A stretch of 64,000 bases of DNA from Siniperca chuatsi (taxonomy: Eukaryota > Chordata > Actinopteri > Centrarchiformes > Sinipercidae): NCBI RefSeq assembly GCF_020085105.1, contig NC_058053.1, positions 14,470,888 through 14,534,887 of the forward strand, given 5' to 3'. Numbering within the stretch: position 1 is the first letter of the stretch; each line of letters opens with the position of its first letter. The position numbers and the translations under genes are program-made. This document shows, piece by piece, positions 1-15,267 of this stretch. Below the pieces are notes generated by a model that made no database searches, was not told where the DNA came from, and worked only from the letters and a program-made list of their open reading frames with translations.

Positions 1-1627
1 TCAAAAACCTGAAAAACTGCTGACATGTTGTTGTTTCAACCCAATGAATGACTGACTGACAATTAAGATCAGCTTCTACAAAAACAGACTTTATTACCTC
101 AAAGAAATTGTATTGTGCTTGCCAGAGGAAAGCCTTTATTCAGGGTTTGGCTGCCCTGGCTTGACAACTACAGAAACTTTATTACAATTAAAAATGAACC
201 TGTAGATCATTCTTATACCTCTATGAGCCACATGCTTGAACTGAATATATTTCTAGCAAGACATCAATAATAACTTGTTTGTTTACCTTGTGTTGATATG
301 ATTTGCTGAAACATGCTGAGTACTTTTGTGTGCGTTCTGTTTGTTAATATTACAATGTGTCCATTCGAGGTATAACTGGCAGCAGGGTCATTTCTGTCTG
401 GGTACGACTTTCAGAGGTCTTCTGCAAATGTCATCTTGTGATGAAGATTGAGGCTTTCTGCCATGCATCCATTAAAGGCTTTTCTATTTGGGCAGTGTGT
501 GTATATCTGAATAAATGATTTGTATGTTTTTAAATAATAAAATATAAAATAATGGTTGCCTGTTTTGTATGTGTTTATTAAGCAAAATAACCAGTATCAC
601 TATTAACATTATAACCATCATCATCTGTGTCCACCCTCCTTTGTGTTCTTAGTAGTAACAGAAGATACAGGTCGGTTGGTGGCCTAAATATGTTCTTTTA
701 GTTCAGCTTTTTTTAGTATAGTTTTACACTGCCATCAAAGGTTTTTGGACACGAGTTTAGCTTTTTTGTTAAATCTCAAGCAATGTTATTGAATATTCAC
801 AGCAGTTAAGTTTATTATTATTTTCTTTCTAATGTAAAGCACATTGAGTTTTCCCCTTGGCATGAATTGTGCTATGATAATTAAGTACGCTTTATCTTTC
901 GCTGTCCATGTGTTTTACAAAGCAAATGCCCCCGAAAAACATATCTTTGAGCTCTATGGCAAACAGAAACGGAAAAATATGATAGAGATTAGTGACATAC
1001 TGTACTGAAATGCCTATTTAGAATTCTAGGCCATTTTCAACTTATTGAAGGTCACAAACATGCCAATATTACATAAACTTTAATATTATATAAACGTTTT
1101 GTCCTCTTATTTTGTAACAGCCAGGGGTTCTGAAACAGAAATAGCCTAATAGGCCACATCTCAATTGACGAGAATATTAAATAAAACGATAAAATTAATT
1201 AATTAATTAATACATTTAGCGTTTTACAAGCTTGTTCAGTACAAAAAATGTTTTGATGTAGGCTACTGTTTGGACACAAATTCAAGGAGTTGTGAGTCCT
1301 TAGAATATGATGTGTTCTTGCTGGCACTTTTATCAGATTAAAGATATAGTGCTCACTGGCAGAAGAGTGATTAAACAGTCCATGTTCATAATATAGGGAC
1401 ATTTCTGATATGATATATTGAGCAATAAGTGTATTGACAATGTATTGAAACAACTTTTGAGATTGAACAAGTTCACAGTTTTGTCCCCTTGGCTTGCCGT
1501 CTGTTGCCACGGTGATTATGACGCTAGAGAGAGATTAGCCAGTCTAACTTTTAGCTAGCTAGTAAACCAACGGTAGGTAGCCAGTAAACGTTACTAAACT
1601 AACCCGAGGGAGAGATAACCTGCAGTC
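1..1627. other. left flank; possible 3' end of an outside gene, then bbs5 promoter
   Basis: No coding exon is recognisable here. Two AATAAA hexamers lie at 510-515 and 536-541 on the + strand after a T-rich, stop-filled stretch. This would fit the 3' UTR of a + strand gene lying outside the window, but that is only an inference. An ATTA-type short tandem run sits near 1194-1212. The last 130 bases before the bbs5 start are the likely bbs5 promoter and 5' UTR. Confidence 0.35.
1503..1516 (+). promoter_or_regulatory. X-box-like RFX site upstream of bbs5
   Basis: The 14-mer GTTGCCACGGTGAT lies 112 bases before the bbs5 start codon. Its left half matches the RFX X-box half-site GTTGCC exactly. 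Overall it agrees with the symmetric form GTTGCCATGGCAAC at 10 of 14 positions, so the right half is weak. RFX X-boxes are known to drive BBS genes, which makes the position meaningful, but activity is inferred. Confidence 0.4.
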
Positions 1628-5521
<3,894 letters not shown>

Positions 5522-5746
5522 AATAATATGAAAAACATCTGTGCTCTATGTACATATTGTGATTATAAAGGCAACAGTATATATATTTATTCATAGGTCA
5601 GGTTAAAAGTTGTACAGTTTATGCATAGATACTTCATAAAAAAGAAAATACTAAGTTACATGTATGACATTTATTGTGGGAATATTTGTATAAAACACTT
5701 GTAGTGAATAGAATGTGAAAATATAATGCAGTTTGTATTTAAATTT

Positions 5747-5752
5747 AATAAA
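5747..5752 (+). terminator. polyA signal AATAAA for bbs5
   Basis: AATAAA about 226 bases after the bbs5 stop codon, in AT-rich 3' sequence and well before the klhl41 promoter motifs. Confidence 0.55.
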
Positions 5753-6315
5753 TGTATTTAAATAGATAGTGGAGAGTGCAATTTTTAACCTTTCATTAAC
5801 ATTAATGCAGTAGGTTTGTACAGTATCTCGTATACAATTCATTTGTATGTGGAAAGAACACAATGATCTCAGGCTAAATACATAACTGCACAAGGCACTA
5901 AAGTATTTTAAAGATCTAAAAAGAGGACAAACTGTCACCTCCTGTAACAGCAGCTGTTCACTGACCCTGTCTACTTGTTAGATAACTCCCCTGTGGATGT
6001 GTCACACACAAATATTGAATAACACTGTGGTGAAGTGGTCAATTCTATCAGTGAATTGTGATTCACGCCACATGTAGATGTCCCTAGAACACACACGGTT
6101 GTAGTAAATGCCAATCATATATGTGAACACATAAGTAGAGTACTGGAACAAATAGCCCTGATTAAGTGTTAGAATTTGTGTTTTGCTGTTTTTCTTGTAA
6201 AACGTTATATATTCACCCTATTAGATAGACAAGAGTAAATGAAGTGAAAAGATCATAGGTTATTTCTGTGTGGCCATATAATAATGTTATTAATCGCTAT
6301 GGTGACAAGGCTCCA

Positions 6316-6403
6316 CAGTTGTTTTTACTCAATGACAGCTGTGTGAGCTTTCCGATTTGGCCAACCTGCATTCTTCATGGTTGTGGTGGTTGGCTATATT
6401 TAG
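6316..6403 (+). promoter_or_regulatory. muscle-type promoter cluster of klhl41 (E-boxes plus MEF2/TATA)
   Basis: Within 210 bases of the klhl41 start are E-boxes CAGTTG (6316-6321) and CAGCTG (6336-6341; the MyoD/myogenin core) and CTATATTTAG (6394-6403), a full match to the MEF2 consensus YTA(A/T)4TAR. The MEF2 site could also act as the TATA box, since it lies 119-128 bases before the ATG. Paired E-box and MEF2 sites are typical of skeletal muscle promoters, and KLHL41 is a muscle protein. Function is inferred from motif and position. Confidence 0.5.
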
Positions 6404-6521
6404 AAGGGCACAGTTATATTGAAGTAGCTTCAGACCTGGCTGCCTATAGTTCGCTGTCTTCACCAGCTAGGACAGTCTGTTGTGAACTGCCCCACTTCCA
6501 TCCACTTCCTGTCCTGAAAGA

Positions 6522-9344
6522 ATGGATCCCCAAGGTTTGAGGGAAGATCTCCGTCTGTTTCAAACCACTTTGCTGCAGGATGGACTCAAAGAGCTTCTGA
6601 ATGAGAATAAATTGATTGACTGTGTCCTAAAGATTGGAGACCGAAGCATCCCCTGCCATCGACTCATTCTGGCAGCTTGTAGTCCTTATTTCCGGGAGCT
6701 GTACTTCTCAGAGGACGGCAAGGAAGCTGACAAAAAGGAGGTTGTTCTGGAGAACCTGGATCCCGATGTTATGGAGGCAATTGTAAATTACATGTACTCA
6801 ACAGAGATTGACATCAACGATAACAATGTGCAGGATATTTTGGCCGTTGCCAATCGCTTCCAGGTCCCCTCAGTGTTCACAGTTTGTGTGAATTATCTCC
6901 AGAAGAAGCTGTCGAAGAAAAACTGCCTTGCCATCTACAGGCTGGGACTGATGCTGAACTGCACCAGGCTGGCAATGGCAGCTCGAGATTACATTGTAGA
7001 TCGGTTTGAGACCATAGCCATGGATGAGGATTTCCTAGAGCTTGCTCCACCTGAACTCTTTGCCATTATTGGAGCAGATGCATTGAATGTAGAAAAAGAG
7101 GAGGCAGTGTTTGAGACCCTCATGAGGTGGATCAGGAAAGACAAAGAGAAGCGCATTAAATCCTTGGAACAGGCCTTTGAGTACATTCGTTTCCGTTTAC
7201 TGCCAGAGAAGTACTTCAAGGAAAAGGTGGAGAAGGATGACCTTATTAAGACTGACCCTGAGCTTCTCAAAAAAATCAAAGTCATAAAGGAAGCCTTCGC
7301 AGGGAAGCTGCCCGAGAAGGAAAAGGGACAAGATGATGAGGAGGGAGAGGAGGGAAAGTTGCCAGGCTATCTAAACGATAACCGCAGATATGGCATGTAC
7401 ACCAAAGACATGGTTCTGATGATCAATGACACTGCGGCCGTGGCCTACGACACCCACGAGAACGAATGTTTTCTTGCTGCAATGGCAGAGCAGATCCCCA
7501 GAAACCATGTCAGTCTGATATCAAAGAAGAACAATCTGTATGTGTTGGGAGGACTGTTTGTAGATGAAGAGGACAAAGAAAACCCATTGCAGTGTTACTT
7601 CTACCAGGTATAAAGATTTAATTTACATTGCAAATGTTCCGAGCACATCCAAAGTAAGTCCCTCATTTTACAAAATATCTTAACATGTGTCTTTCAGTTG
7701 GACAGTCTCACTGCTGAATGGATTGCTCTGCCACCCATGCCCTCCCCCAGGTGTTTGTTTGCTACAGGGGAATTTGAAAATCTCATCTTTGTTGTAGCAG
7801 GAAAAGATTTACAGTCCAACGAGTCTCATGACACTGTTCTGTGCTATGACACTGAGTAAGTTCTGTACACCAACCATTTGGATTTGTTCACTCAGTAGAT
7901 TTTTCTTATTGAAAGGACTGATGTGTATTTACTGTTGAGCACATTCTGTGTTACTTTATATGCCCTTTTTAGAAAAATGAAGTGGGCTGAAACAAAAAAG
8001 TTGCCCTTGAAAATCCACGGCCACTGTGTGGTCTCTGAGAACGGGCTGGTGTACTGTATTGGAGGAAAAACAGATGACAAGTAAGATTGCAATGCCAAAA
8101 CATTTGATATGAAGTTAAAATATGATTTTCACATTACATTAACCCTTGTTGGGAATTATTTTGTCTCACTTTTAAAGTAAAGCAACCAATAAGATGTTTG
8201 CATACGACCACAAGAGGTCAGAGTGGAAGGAGGTGGCTTCCATGAAGACACCCAGATCGATGTTTGCCGCAGTTATCCATAAAGGGAAGATTGTTGTCAC
8301 TGGGGGAGTCAATGAAGAAGGCCTAACAGCGTCATGTGAAGCCTATGACTTTGGAACCAACAAGTATGTGCTTTTATTATTACATTCTGTATGAGGCCCT
8401 TCAAAGTGTTGTGCATGGCTGGTTCTAGTTAATTTTTGATACCAATATTTATTTGGTTAAGTCCAATCAGTTTTTTTGTTCATACTTTTCCTTGTTGAAA
8501 GCACATATCATGCTGTAAAACAAATAACAGGCTATTCAGAAGTTATTAAGTTATTAACTTAAGGTATTGTACGTCATTTTCATTTTTAAATATGGCTTAA
8601 CCATGTTTAAGAGAGAAAGCATCCAGAAAAGAAGAAGAAAAGAAAAAAAGTCTAATTAAGCATGATTTAACAGATATACAGTGTTTTGTTATTAATTTAA
8701 TTATCTTGTGGCCCCTCGTCGCAGTTAAACCAAATAATGTTTTTTCATCCTCATGCTTCATTTGAAGGATTTTTGGGGTCTGGGGAAGAAAAGAAAATTA
8801 AGCATAATTTGTTAACAGATATACAGTATATGTTTTCTTTCTTATTCCTTTAATTATCTTGTGCCCCCTTGTGGGGTCCCAACCCCCCAGGTTGGGAACC
8901 ACTGCAAAAAACAACATTGAGATATCACATTAATGCAGCTGAGTGCACCTTGTTGCAGGTGGTCACCCTTCACAGAGTTTCCCCAGGAGAGGAGTTCAGT
9001 CAACCTGGTCAGCTGTGGAGGGCTGTTGTACGCTATAGGAGGCTTCGCCATAATGGAGAATGAGGACAAAGAGTGTGCACCCAGTGAAATCATTGACATT
9101 TGGCAGTATGTGTTGATTTTGTTGCATTATATTTTAGAATATATGTGGTACCAAACAATGTCATCTTTCTTTTACAATTATAACTGTCCTCATACAGTGT
9201 ATTATAGTAACATGTTTTAACTGTCTTACCAGGTATGAAGATGACAACAAACAGTGGACTGGCATGATTAAAGAGATGCGTTACGCAGCTGGAGCCTCCT
9301 GTGTGTCCATGCGTCTGAATGCAGCCAGAATGCCCAAACTGTAA
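6522..9344 (+). CDS. klhl41: kelch-like protein 41, muscle CUL3 adaptor
   Basis: Six coding exons: 6522-7607, 7698-7855, 7973-8080, 8178-8363, 8959-9105, 9233-9344. They give 598 aa, against about 606 in human. Order: BTB domain (about residues 33-100), BACK domain (about 135-240), an acidic linker with [13 protein letters not shown] (about 268-280), then kelch repeats marked by GG pairs (VLGG, YCIGG, VVTGG, YAIGG). KLHL41 (KBTBD10) is a muscle BTB-kelch protein that binds CUL3, sits at the sarcoplasmic reticulum and I-band, and stabilises nebulin; loss causes nemaline myopathy in people. The start is the first ATG of the BTB exon. A muscle-type promoter lies upstream. Intron 4 (8364-8958) carries repeat DNA ending about 45 bases from the exon 5 acceptor. 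Some fish carry klhl41a and klhl41b; which one this is cannot be told here. Confidence 0.96.
8600..8915. repeat. partly duplicated repeat in klhl41 intron 4
   Basis: Two related stretches follow one another: AAGCATGATTTAACAGATAT with TTAATTATCTTGTGGCCCC (about 8655-8720) and AAGCATAATTTGTTAACAG with TTAATTATCTTGTGCCCCC (about 8800-8870). The second continues into CCAGGTTGGGAACCACTG (8889-8906), an end sequence common in teleost hAT-type non-autonomous repeats. It looks like a short element that contains or acquired a tandem copy. Confidence 0.5.
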
Positions 9345-10475
9345 CAGTCCAGGGTCAAACAAGGGACTTCACTGCTATAGGCAAGAATATTATGTACATG
9401 CTCTTATTTAGTGGCTTGTTGTTGTCATTTAACATTTTAACATATCAGACACATGTCCCCTTTGCCTGTTCTATGAGTGTTTTAATAAAATGTATCATGG
9501 TTTAAATTGGCTTATGTCTCATAAGTCATCAGTGTCTAAACTTGAACAGCCACTGTTGTTTGGACCAGACATTATTGTTGATTCTGATTTTCTGAAACAT
9601 ATCACTTGTTGAGGATTTCCCACCACCCATTAAATGAGTAATTTACTGTTAACTAGTAAAGGTTTGCATAGAAATGAATGTTTTCTTCTGTTAATCTGGA
9701 AATGTTCCTCTTCCAGTCAATTACATGTATGTTGTAATTCTTCAGTATTAAAATATTATCTCACAGACTGTTTGTATCTGACACTTTAAATCGGTTTGTT
9801 TTGAAGCAAGTTTTAACGTTCATGACAAATATCCCTTTAAACATTTTCAGACAGTACTGTTGTTGTTGTATGAGGAAAGTAAATAGTCAGAACAGATTGG
9901 ATTAAACTAAAGGTTCCATTAGAATGAGAAAAGTGTTAAGGACTTATTTTATGACTGAAGAGCCTACATATGTCATATGTCACATGGAGGTCCAAAAGAC
10001 CGGGGATAAAATGTAGTCTTGGGAAAATGTCCAATTATGTTCTTGTCATTTCAAACCGGCTGAGGCTCACCATATTGACTTCACAGCTGTTATTAACTGT
10101 TATTTGCAAGCAAAATGCATGATGACCAAAGTGTAAAATGTAATACCCTTAATCTTCAGTTGTAATAAATTATCTGAAACAATACAAATGTATTAAAGTT
10201 TGTTGAGCAACACTGGCAATACCCCAAGAAGCTTTACATTTTATTTAAAATACTCTTTCATACAAAAGTACATAATACACAATCTCACTTAACATGTATC
10301 AGGTAGATTCATGTCAACTTTATGCTGAATGACTAAAAATAAGGAGCACTTAATGTATTTTAACATACTGTTTTGAAAACTCTGTTCAGTCGTTCAGCCT
10401 GAAAATTCTCAAAACCAAACTCAAAGGCTCAGTGTTGAATGTAATATTACTTTCATCGTTCAATAAATAAGGCCT
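9345..10475. other. tail-to-tail gap between klhl41 and fastkd1
   Basis: No coding sequence is seen. The klhl41 polyA signal AATAAA is at 9484-9489. A minus-strand AATAAA (TTTATT at 10240-10245) lies 231 bases past the fastkd1 stop and could end that transcript. The rest is AT-rich DNA without a clear repeat. Confidence 0.6.
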
Positions 10476-13400
10476 TCAAGAAGAAGAATCTCTAAATATT
10501 TTCTTCTTTAGATATTCCTTCCAGGCGTCCTGTGTTGAGAGCTCCATAGAGTTCCATTCAAAGTGAGGGATCTGTAAAACACAAATGATCTTGTCTTTTG
10601 CAATATCACTGACCTTTAATATGATTCAGAGTAAGAGATGTACAATACCACATGCAATCTTTAATGTTTTCTCACCTGAACCACACGGTATCCCAGAATT
10701 TCCAGGTGTCTTTTTCTCATCAGGGCTTCACCTTTCATGTGGTTAGAATTCTTACAGAAGGACTTTGAATCAAGAAAGTGCACAGCAACTCTGAGTGATA
10801 CATAAAAACAGAATGTCAAACATATTTCATTTGTAATTATTCATCTTTACTATTCAGGCTGTTTTCTGATATATTGCCTACCGCTGAGCTCCAGGTGGCA
10901 GCTCATCCCTGCTGTTTTCCAGCGAGCTTGTCCCCCACTGAACCTTTCCGTCTGAGATTTGCAGTGCGCTAGGCTCGCTGCAGGGCAACGGCTGCAGCCC
11001 TTTATCCAGTATGCATTCAAAGTCTGAAAAGACAAAACAAGGTCACGTTACACTTCCGTCCTACGAATATTCGCTCTGTTTCCCATCCACTTCTGTTGAA
11101 GCCCATACGATGGATGAATTCGAGCCTGTGTTTCCTGTTTTGATGCGATCTCCTGCCAGCTCCATATACTGTTTATAGTTTGTGATCGCTCTGATCGATA
11201 TTTATTTATTACCAGCATCAGAGACATGACATCACGTCCTTTTTTTGGGGCGAATGCAGGGAAATTTTCATTGAACGTAAACGTAATGTGACTGTCAACC
11301 TTGTGTTTAGGAGTTATAAATTGAAATTCATACATATAAATTGACTCGATACATTGCAAGCATCTACCCATCGCATGAGTTTCTGTTTTCCCTTTTTCAG
11401 AACAGAACAGAATAGAAAAAGCGTGATAAAATATCAGATGGAAAATAACCCAATATTACTCACCTACGGTATAAAAATATGGAGTGACAACTGCTACTCG
11501 AACACAGTTAATGCCACCAAGAACTTCACCCAGCATTTTGTGGATTTGCTGTTGCGCTGGACTGACAGTGCCACTCCCTGAAAAACATTTTGACAGACAA
11601 TCGATAATACAGATTTATTTGAATTCCATTTTAAAAACCCACCTAAACCAGACACTCATTTCTCTGTGCATCTTTTTACCTTTCTTTTGGACCTGCTGGC
11701 AGTAGCGCTCATGAAACCACGGCACCTGGAACTCAGGACACTCAAGACACACGGCGCGATTGAGTTCCATGAGGCGCAGTCTGGTCCGCATGTTGAGGGC
11801 ATCAGGTAGGGCTGTAAGAAGTAAGGAGAACAGTAACATTAGTTAGTAACCCTAACCCTAACCCTATTGAACAAGTGTGAAGAGAAGATGAATATTTTGC
11901 TACAGATGCATATTAACAATTATATTTAAACACAATTACAAGCAAAGTGGGGACATACTTTCTAACTGAGCATCCAGCTTTCCCAGAAAGTCTATACTGA
12001 AGATTTCTCTGACTAATTCCTCAGGAAAACAGTCAGCCACAGCCAAAGAGTATGCCAGGAGAACTAGCAGATGTGGGTCAAAGGAGCCTACAAACACAGA
12101 GAAAGGTGTTATTGAAGCTTTAAATAAGAAAAATAAAATGTGTAAACGGATTCACTTACCGATATGAGGAGTGATGCGCTGAATACAAACATCGTACAAC
12201 TCGTCTGCTTGTGGAGGATCATAATTCAGGACAGAGAAGGGTAGCAGGGTGGCATATGTTGCCGAGTGGTGAATCTTAAAAATGGTACAGGAGAAGTACA
12301 GTTAATATATATTTAATTATTCCAGACTTGACGTACTGTGATGTCTCTTAAAGCACCTTGTCAATGTCTTTAATGGCCACGCTGGCGATACGGTCCATCA
12401 GGGGAGGGCAGATGTGATTTATCCTGGTTAAGAAGAGGGCCAACTCAGGCACATTGGTCCAGTTTATTTGGTCCATCATCCTCTGCAGTGTGACCATCGT
12501 CTCTTCGACCAGCATTTCCTCAAACCACTCTCCCGAAATGTACTTGAGCTCTTCCAGCACCAAGTCCAGGCGGTCAGCCGTTTGCAGCCTCTCGTGCCCG
12601 CAGCGGTTCAGGGTCTGCAGCAGACGAACGTACTTGCTGGGAGTGTTGTGGCGGTAGGAGGGATCGTTTCGCACCCACTTGGCAATGGCAAAAGAAATGG
12701 TGTTGAGGTCATTGAGATTGCACTGGGTCACCACTGCACCCACCCGTGAGATCACGCCCTCATCAAGTCGCGGACAGGGCAGCATGGACAGAACACGAGT
12801 CAACATTGTCACTTCGTAAGGGAAGACACTGCGCTGCAAAAAGCTGCAAGATAAAAGTGTCATCAGTCTACGTTTTATTCAATCAAAGTGTGAAGAAAAA
12901 TGCTCAAATAAACTCTTACTTGGCCAAAATGTTTCTTAGTTTAGTGAAGAGTTCGGGGTTATGGTATTGCAACAGAAAAAGGGCTTGGGTGATTCTGGCC
13001 ACCTCCACTGGCTTGTAGACATGAAGGTTCCTTTGGATTACTGATGCAATTCTGGAAAATAATTCAGCAATAATTACATTTTATTAATATTTAATACATA
13101 TTTCAATATATCGGTGGAGAGTTGTCTTTTTGCATAAACATATACACAACATAATGATAAGGATCCCTTAAATTTGTTGGTGAACTGGATATAACCTGAG
13201 TGGGAGACTTAACAATTGAAAAATAAACTTGTCAAACTATGTAAATGAATGGACCTTGTGGTGAGAGTTTGTCAACTGCTGTTCCCAAGGTCAAGAATGA
13301 ATTTTCACTCTCAACTTTTAAGACAACATGGGCGAGAAGTCCTTAAAGTGCAAAATTTCAGCATCTACGAGTCCATGACAACTGGGCAACTGCATCTCCC

Positions 13401-15267
13401 GAGGAAGATCATGGGACATGATCAAAAGCACCAGAAGAGCTCCTAAATGGGTTTCCAAGGTCAAGAATGAAAGTTCAATCTCTACCTCAAAAATGTTTTT
13501 TTTTCCCCCCAAAATTGAAAATTCCGCGATAAGTTGATATTAGCCGATATATTGGCTCCACTTCTTAAGCTGGGCAGGTGCTATATGGCAGAGATATGAA
13601 CTCACTTGTTCAGTAAACTAAGATTTCTGCTCTCAATCTCCTCTAGAGCTTCAGCTACAGCCAGAGCCTGCTGTGCGTTGAGCTCATCCGCCAACAGGAG
13701 GGCAGTGTTCTCCAACCTAAGAGGGATGAAACCACAGTGGAGAACTGTTAGAGTCAAGAATTGCTGTAAAGAGTTAGATTTCCCCTCATGGATCACTCCA
13801 CTGATAATGATACGAACCCTTCTCTGATCTCCTGACTGGCCATCGGAGCCAGAGCGACAAACAGTTTAGTGAAGGAGAAAGGATCGGTGCTTGAGTCAAC
13901 CAGTTCTGTTAGTCTTTGTTTAACAGCCAGCCTGAAGTCACAGTTGTTGAACTGCAGGGACTGATAGAGCCCCATGATGATGCTAATGTTTTCTGCGTCC
14001 AGCCTGGGAATGTTGCACAAGAGGATCTCGTTGCACTTCTCCAGCAGAGGGCGGTGACTGTACTTGATGTTGCGCAGGAACTGCACCACTCTCCGCGGGC
14101 TGTTATAACTTGAGGGATCCATGGTGTCCAGGAGATGGTCTGCCCTGCTAATGAGGGCATCCCGAAGCCGGGGAGACACCAGGGATGACACGCTTATCAT
14201 CAGTGTAGTTAGGATCCTGGGAAAACATGGCCAGAGAATAAATACACAATATGCAGGTACTTATATTTGAATGTATTTGATCATATCTGTCTCATTACCA
14301 ACCTGGCATCATCAATAGACGACAACCTCTGATCCACAATTCTGGCGATCTGGCCCATTAGAGGACTGTGTTGAAGGTGCTGATCACTTAGACAGATGGC
14401 GAACTTGGATAGGGATGCCAATGGAAATCTGCAAAAATCCACATTTGTGTAATATCTCATTAGTGCTGAAACAACTAGACAATCAATCCATAAATCGATT
14501 GACAGAAAATTAAACAAGAATTTTGATACTAATTTATCTTTTTAGTATTTTATCAAGCAAAAATGCATTTGCTGGTTTCAGCTCCTCTAATGTGGATGTT
14601 GGATTTCAGACTGACAGTTGAGGATGTCACCTTTGAGCTCTGGGAAATTATAATGCCCATTTTCATTTTCATAATTGCCAGATTACTAAATAATGAAAAT
14701 GATAGTTAGTTGCAGCCCTACATCTCACTAACTTAAAACAAACTGATAAACAATGTAATCACCTGTCATACCTGTCTATTCTGAGCCATGCTTCTGAAAC
14801 CAACTGCTGAACAAGAGAGTCGTGTGGATCCACATTCAACCTAATAGATGGACAATAATATAGTGTTATCATTAATATTTTATAATTCAAATGCATAACA
14901 CATAATCTGATTGTGTATATATCTTAATGTACCTGAGGAAACTGTAAAGCATGTCGACCAACATAAAATCATCCATAAGAGCAATTTTGTTCTCCGCCAA
15001 AACCCGGAGAGTCAAGAACTGCGGGTGGCTCTTGAGGAGCTCGACGGTCCTGAGCATCTGTGGTTTCTCTTTCTGAAACTGCCACAGCATCCCCACAGCC
15101 CAGCTGACATGACTCACTGTGAGCTTGGCCTTGTTCTTGCCCACCACATCAAACACCTGGTCTTCTGCAGAGCAAACCCGCAGTTGCTCCAGAACCTGGT
15201 CTCGGTTCACTGTCCCCCCATGAAGGAGCCTCCGAAGAAAGGAATTCACACACCGGAGCCGAAACAT
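10476..15267 (-). CDS. fastkd1: FAST kinase domain-containing protein 1, mitochondrial RNA-binding
   Basis: Fourteen coding exons, listed 5' to 3' on the minus strand: 15267-14933, 14840-14772, 14428-14303, 14216-13818, 13716-13606, 13051-12920, 12843-12357, 12274-12160, 12087-11959, 11811-11680, 11577-11464, 11023-10882, 10790-10676, 10571-10476. Total 833 aa; human is 847. Recognised blocks include PFSVLNYDPPQADELYD (FAST region), LMELNRAVCLECPEFQVPWF, and a C-terminal RAP domain (about residues 765-825, with KRHLEILGYRVVQIPHFEWN). FASTKD proteins act in the mitochondrial matrix on mitochondrial mRNAs; FASTKD1 limits ND3 mRNA. The Arg-rich N-terminus (MFRLRCVNSFLRRLLHGG) looks like a mitochondrial targeting peptide. 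The start is the ATG at 15267-15265; the codon just before it is GTG. It is head to head with ppig. Confidence 0.95.
11848..11866 (+). repeat. three telomere-type units in fastkd1 intron 9
   Basis: About three copies of CCCTAA (AACCCTAACCCTAACCCTA) lie just 5' (in window coordinates 3') of the fastkd1 exon at 11680-11811. This is a minimal interstitial telomere-like tract. So few units can arise by chance. Confidence 0.6.
13249..13510. repeat. palindromic-family repeat fragment in fastkd1 intron 5
   Basis: Contains CAACTGCTGTTCCCAAGGTC (13266-13285) and a second related segment, TTTCCAAGGTCAAGAATGAA, near 13450. Between them, GAAGATCATGGGACATGATC runs on to AGAGCTCCTAAATGG. The same words occur in the inverted repeat in klhl23 intron 1 (43042-44150), so both belong to one dispersed teleost repeat family. 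No terminal repeat or target duplication was found for this copy. Confidence 0.55.
14461..14720. mobile_element. short hAT-type non-autonomous element in fastkd1 intron 2
   Basis: Ends TAGTGCTGAAACAACTA and TAGTTGCAGCCCTA are imperfect inverted repeats of the common teleost form TAGGGCTGCAACTA. The flanking eight bases are TATCTCAT on the left and CATCTCAC on the right; six of eight agree, as expected for an old hAT target duplication. No coding capacity. A related AT-rich piece with TTAAACAATTACTTGATTAT is at 47963-48040. Confidence 0.6.

Noticed and set aside
12468-12749. Plus-strand open frames of up to 93 aa across fastkd1 exon 7
   Set aside because: They are shadows of the minus-strand exon, which encodes conserved FASTKD1 sequence with correct splice sites at both ends.
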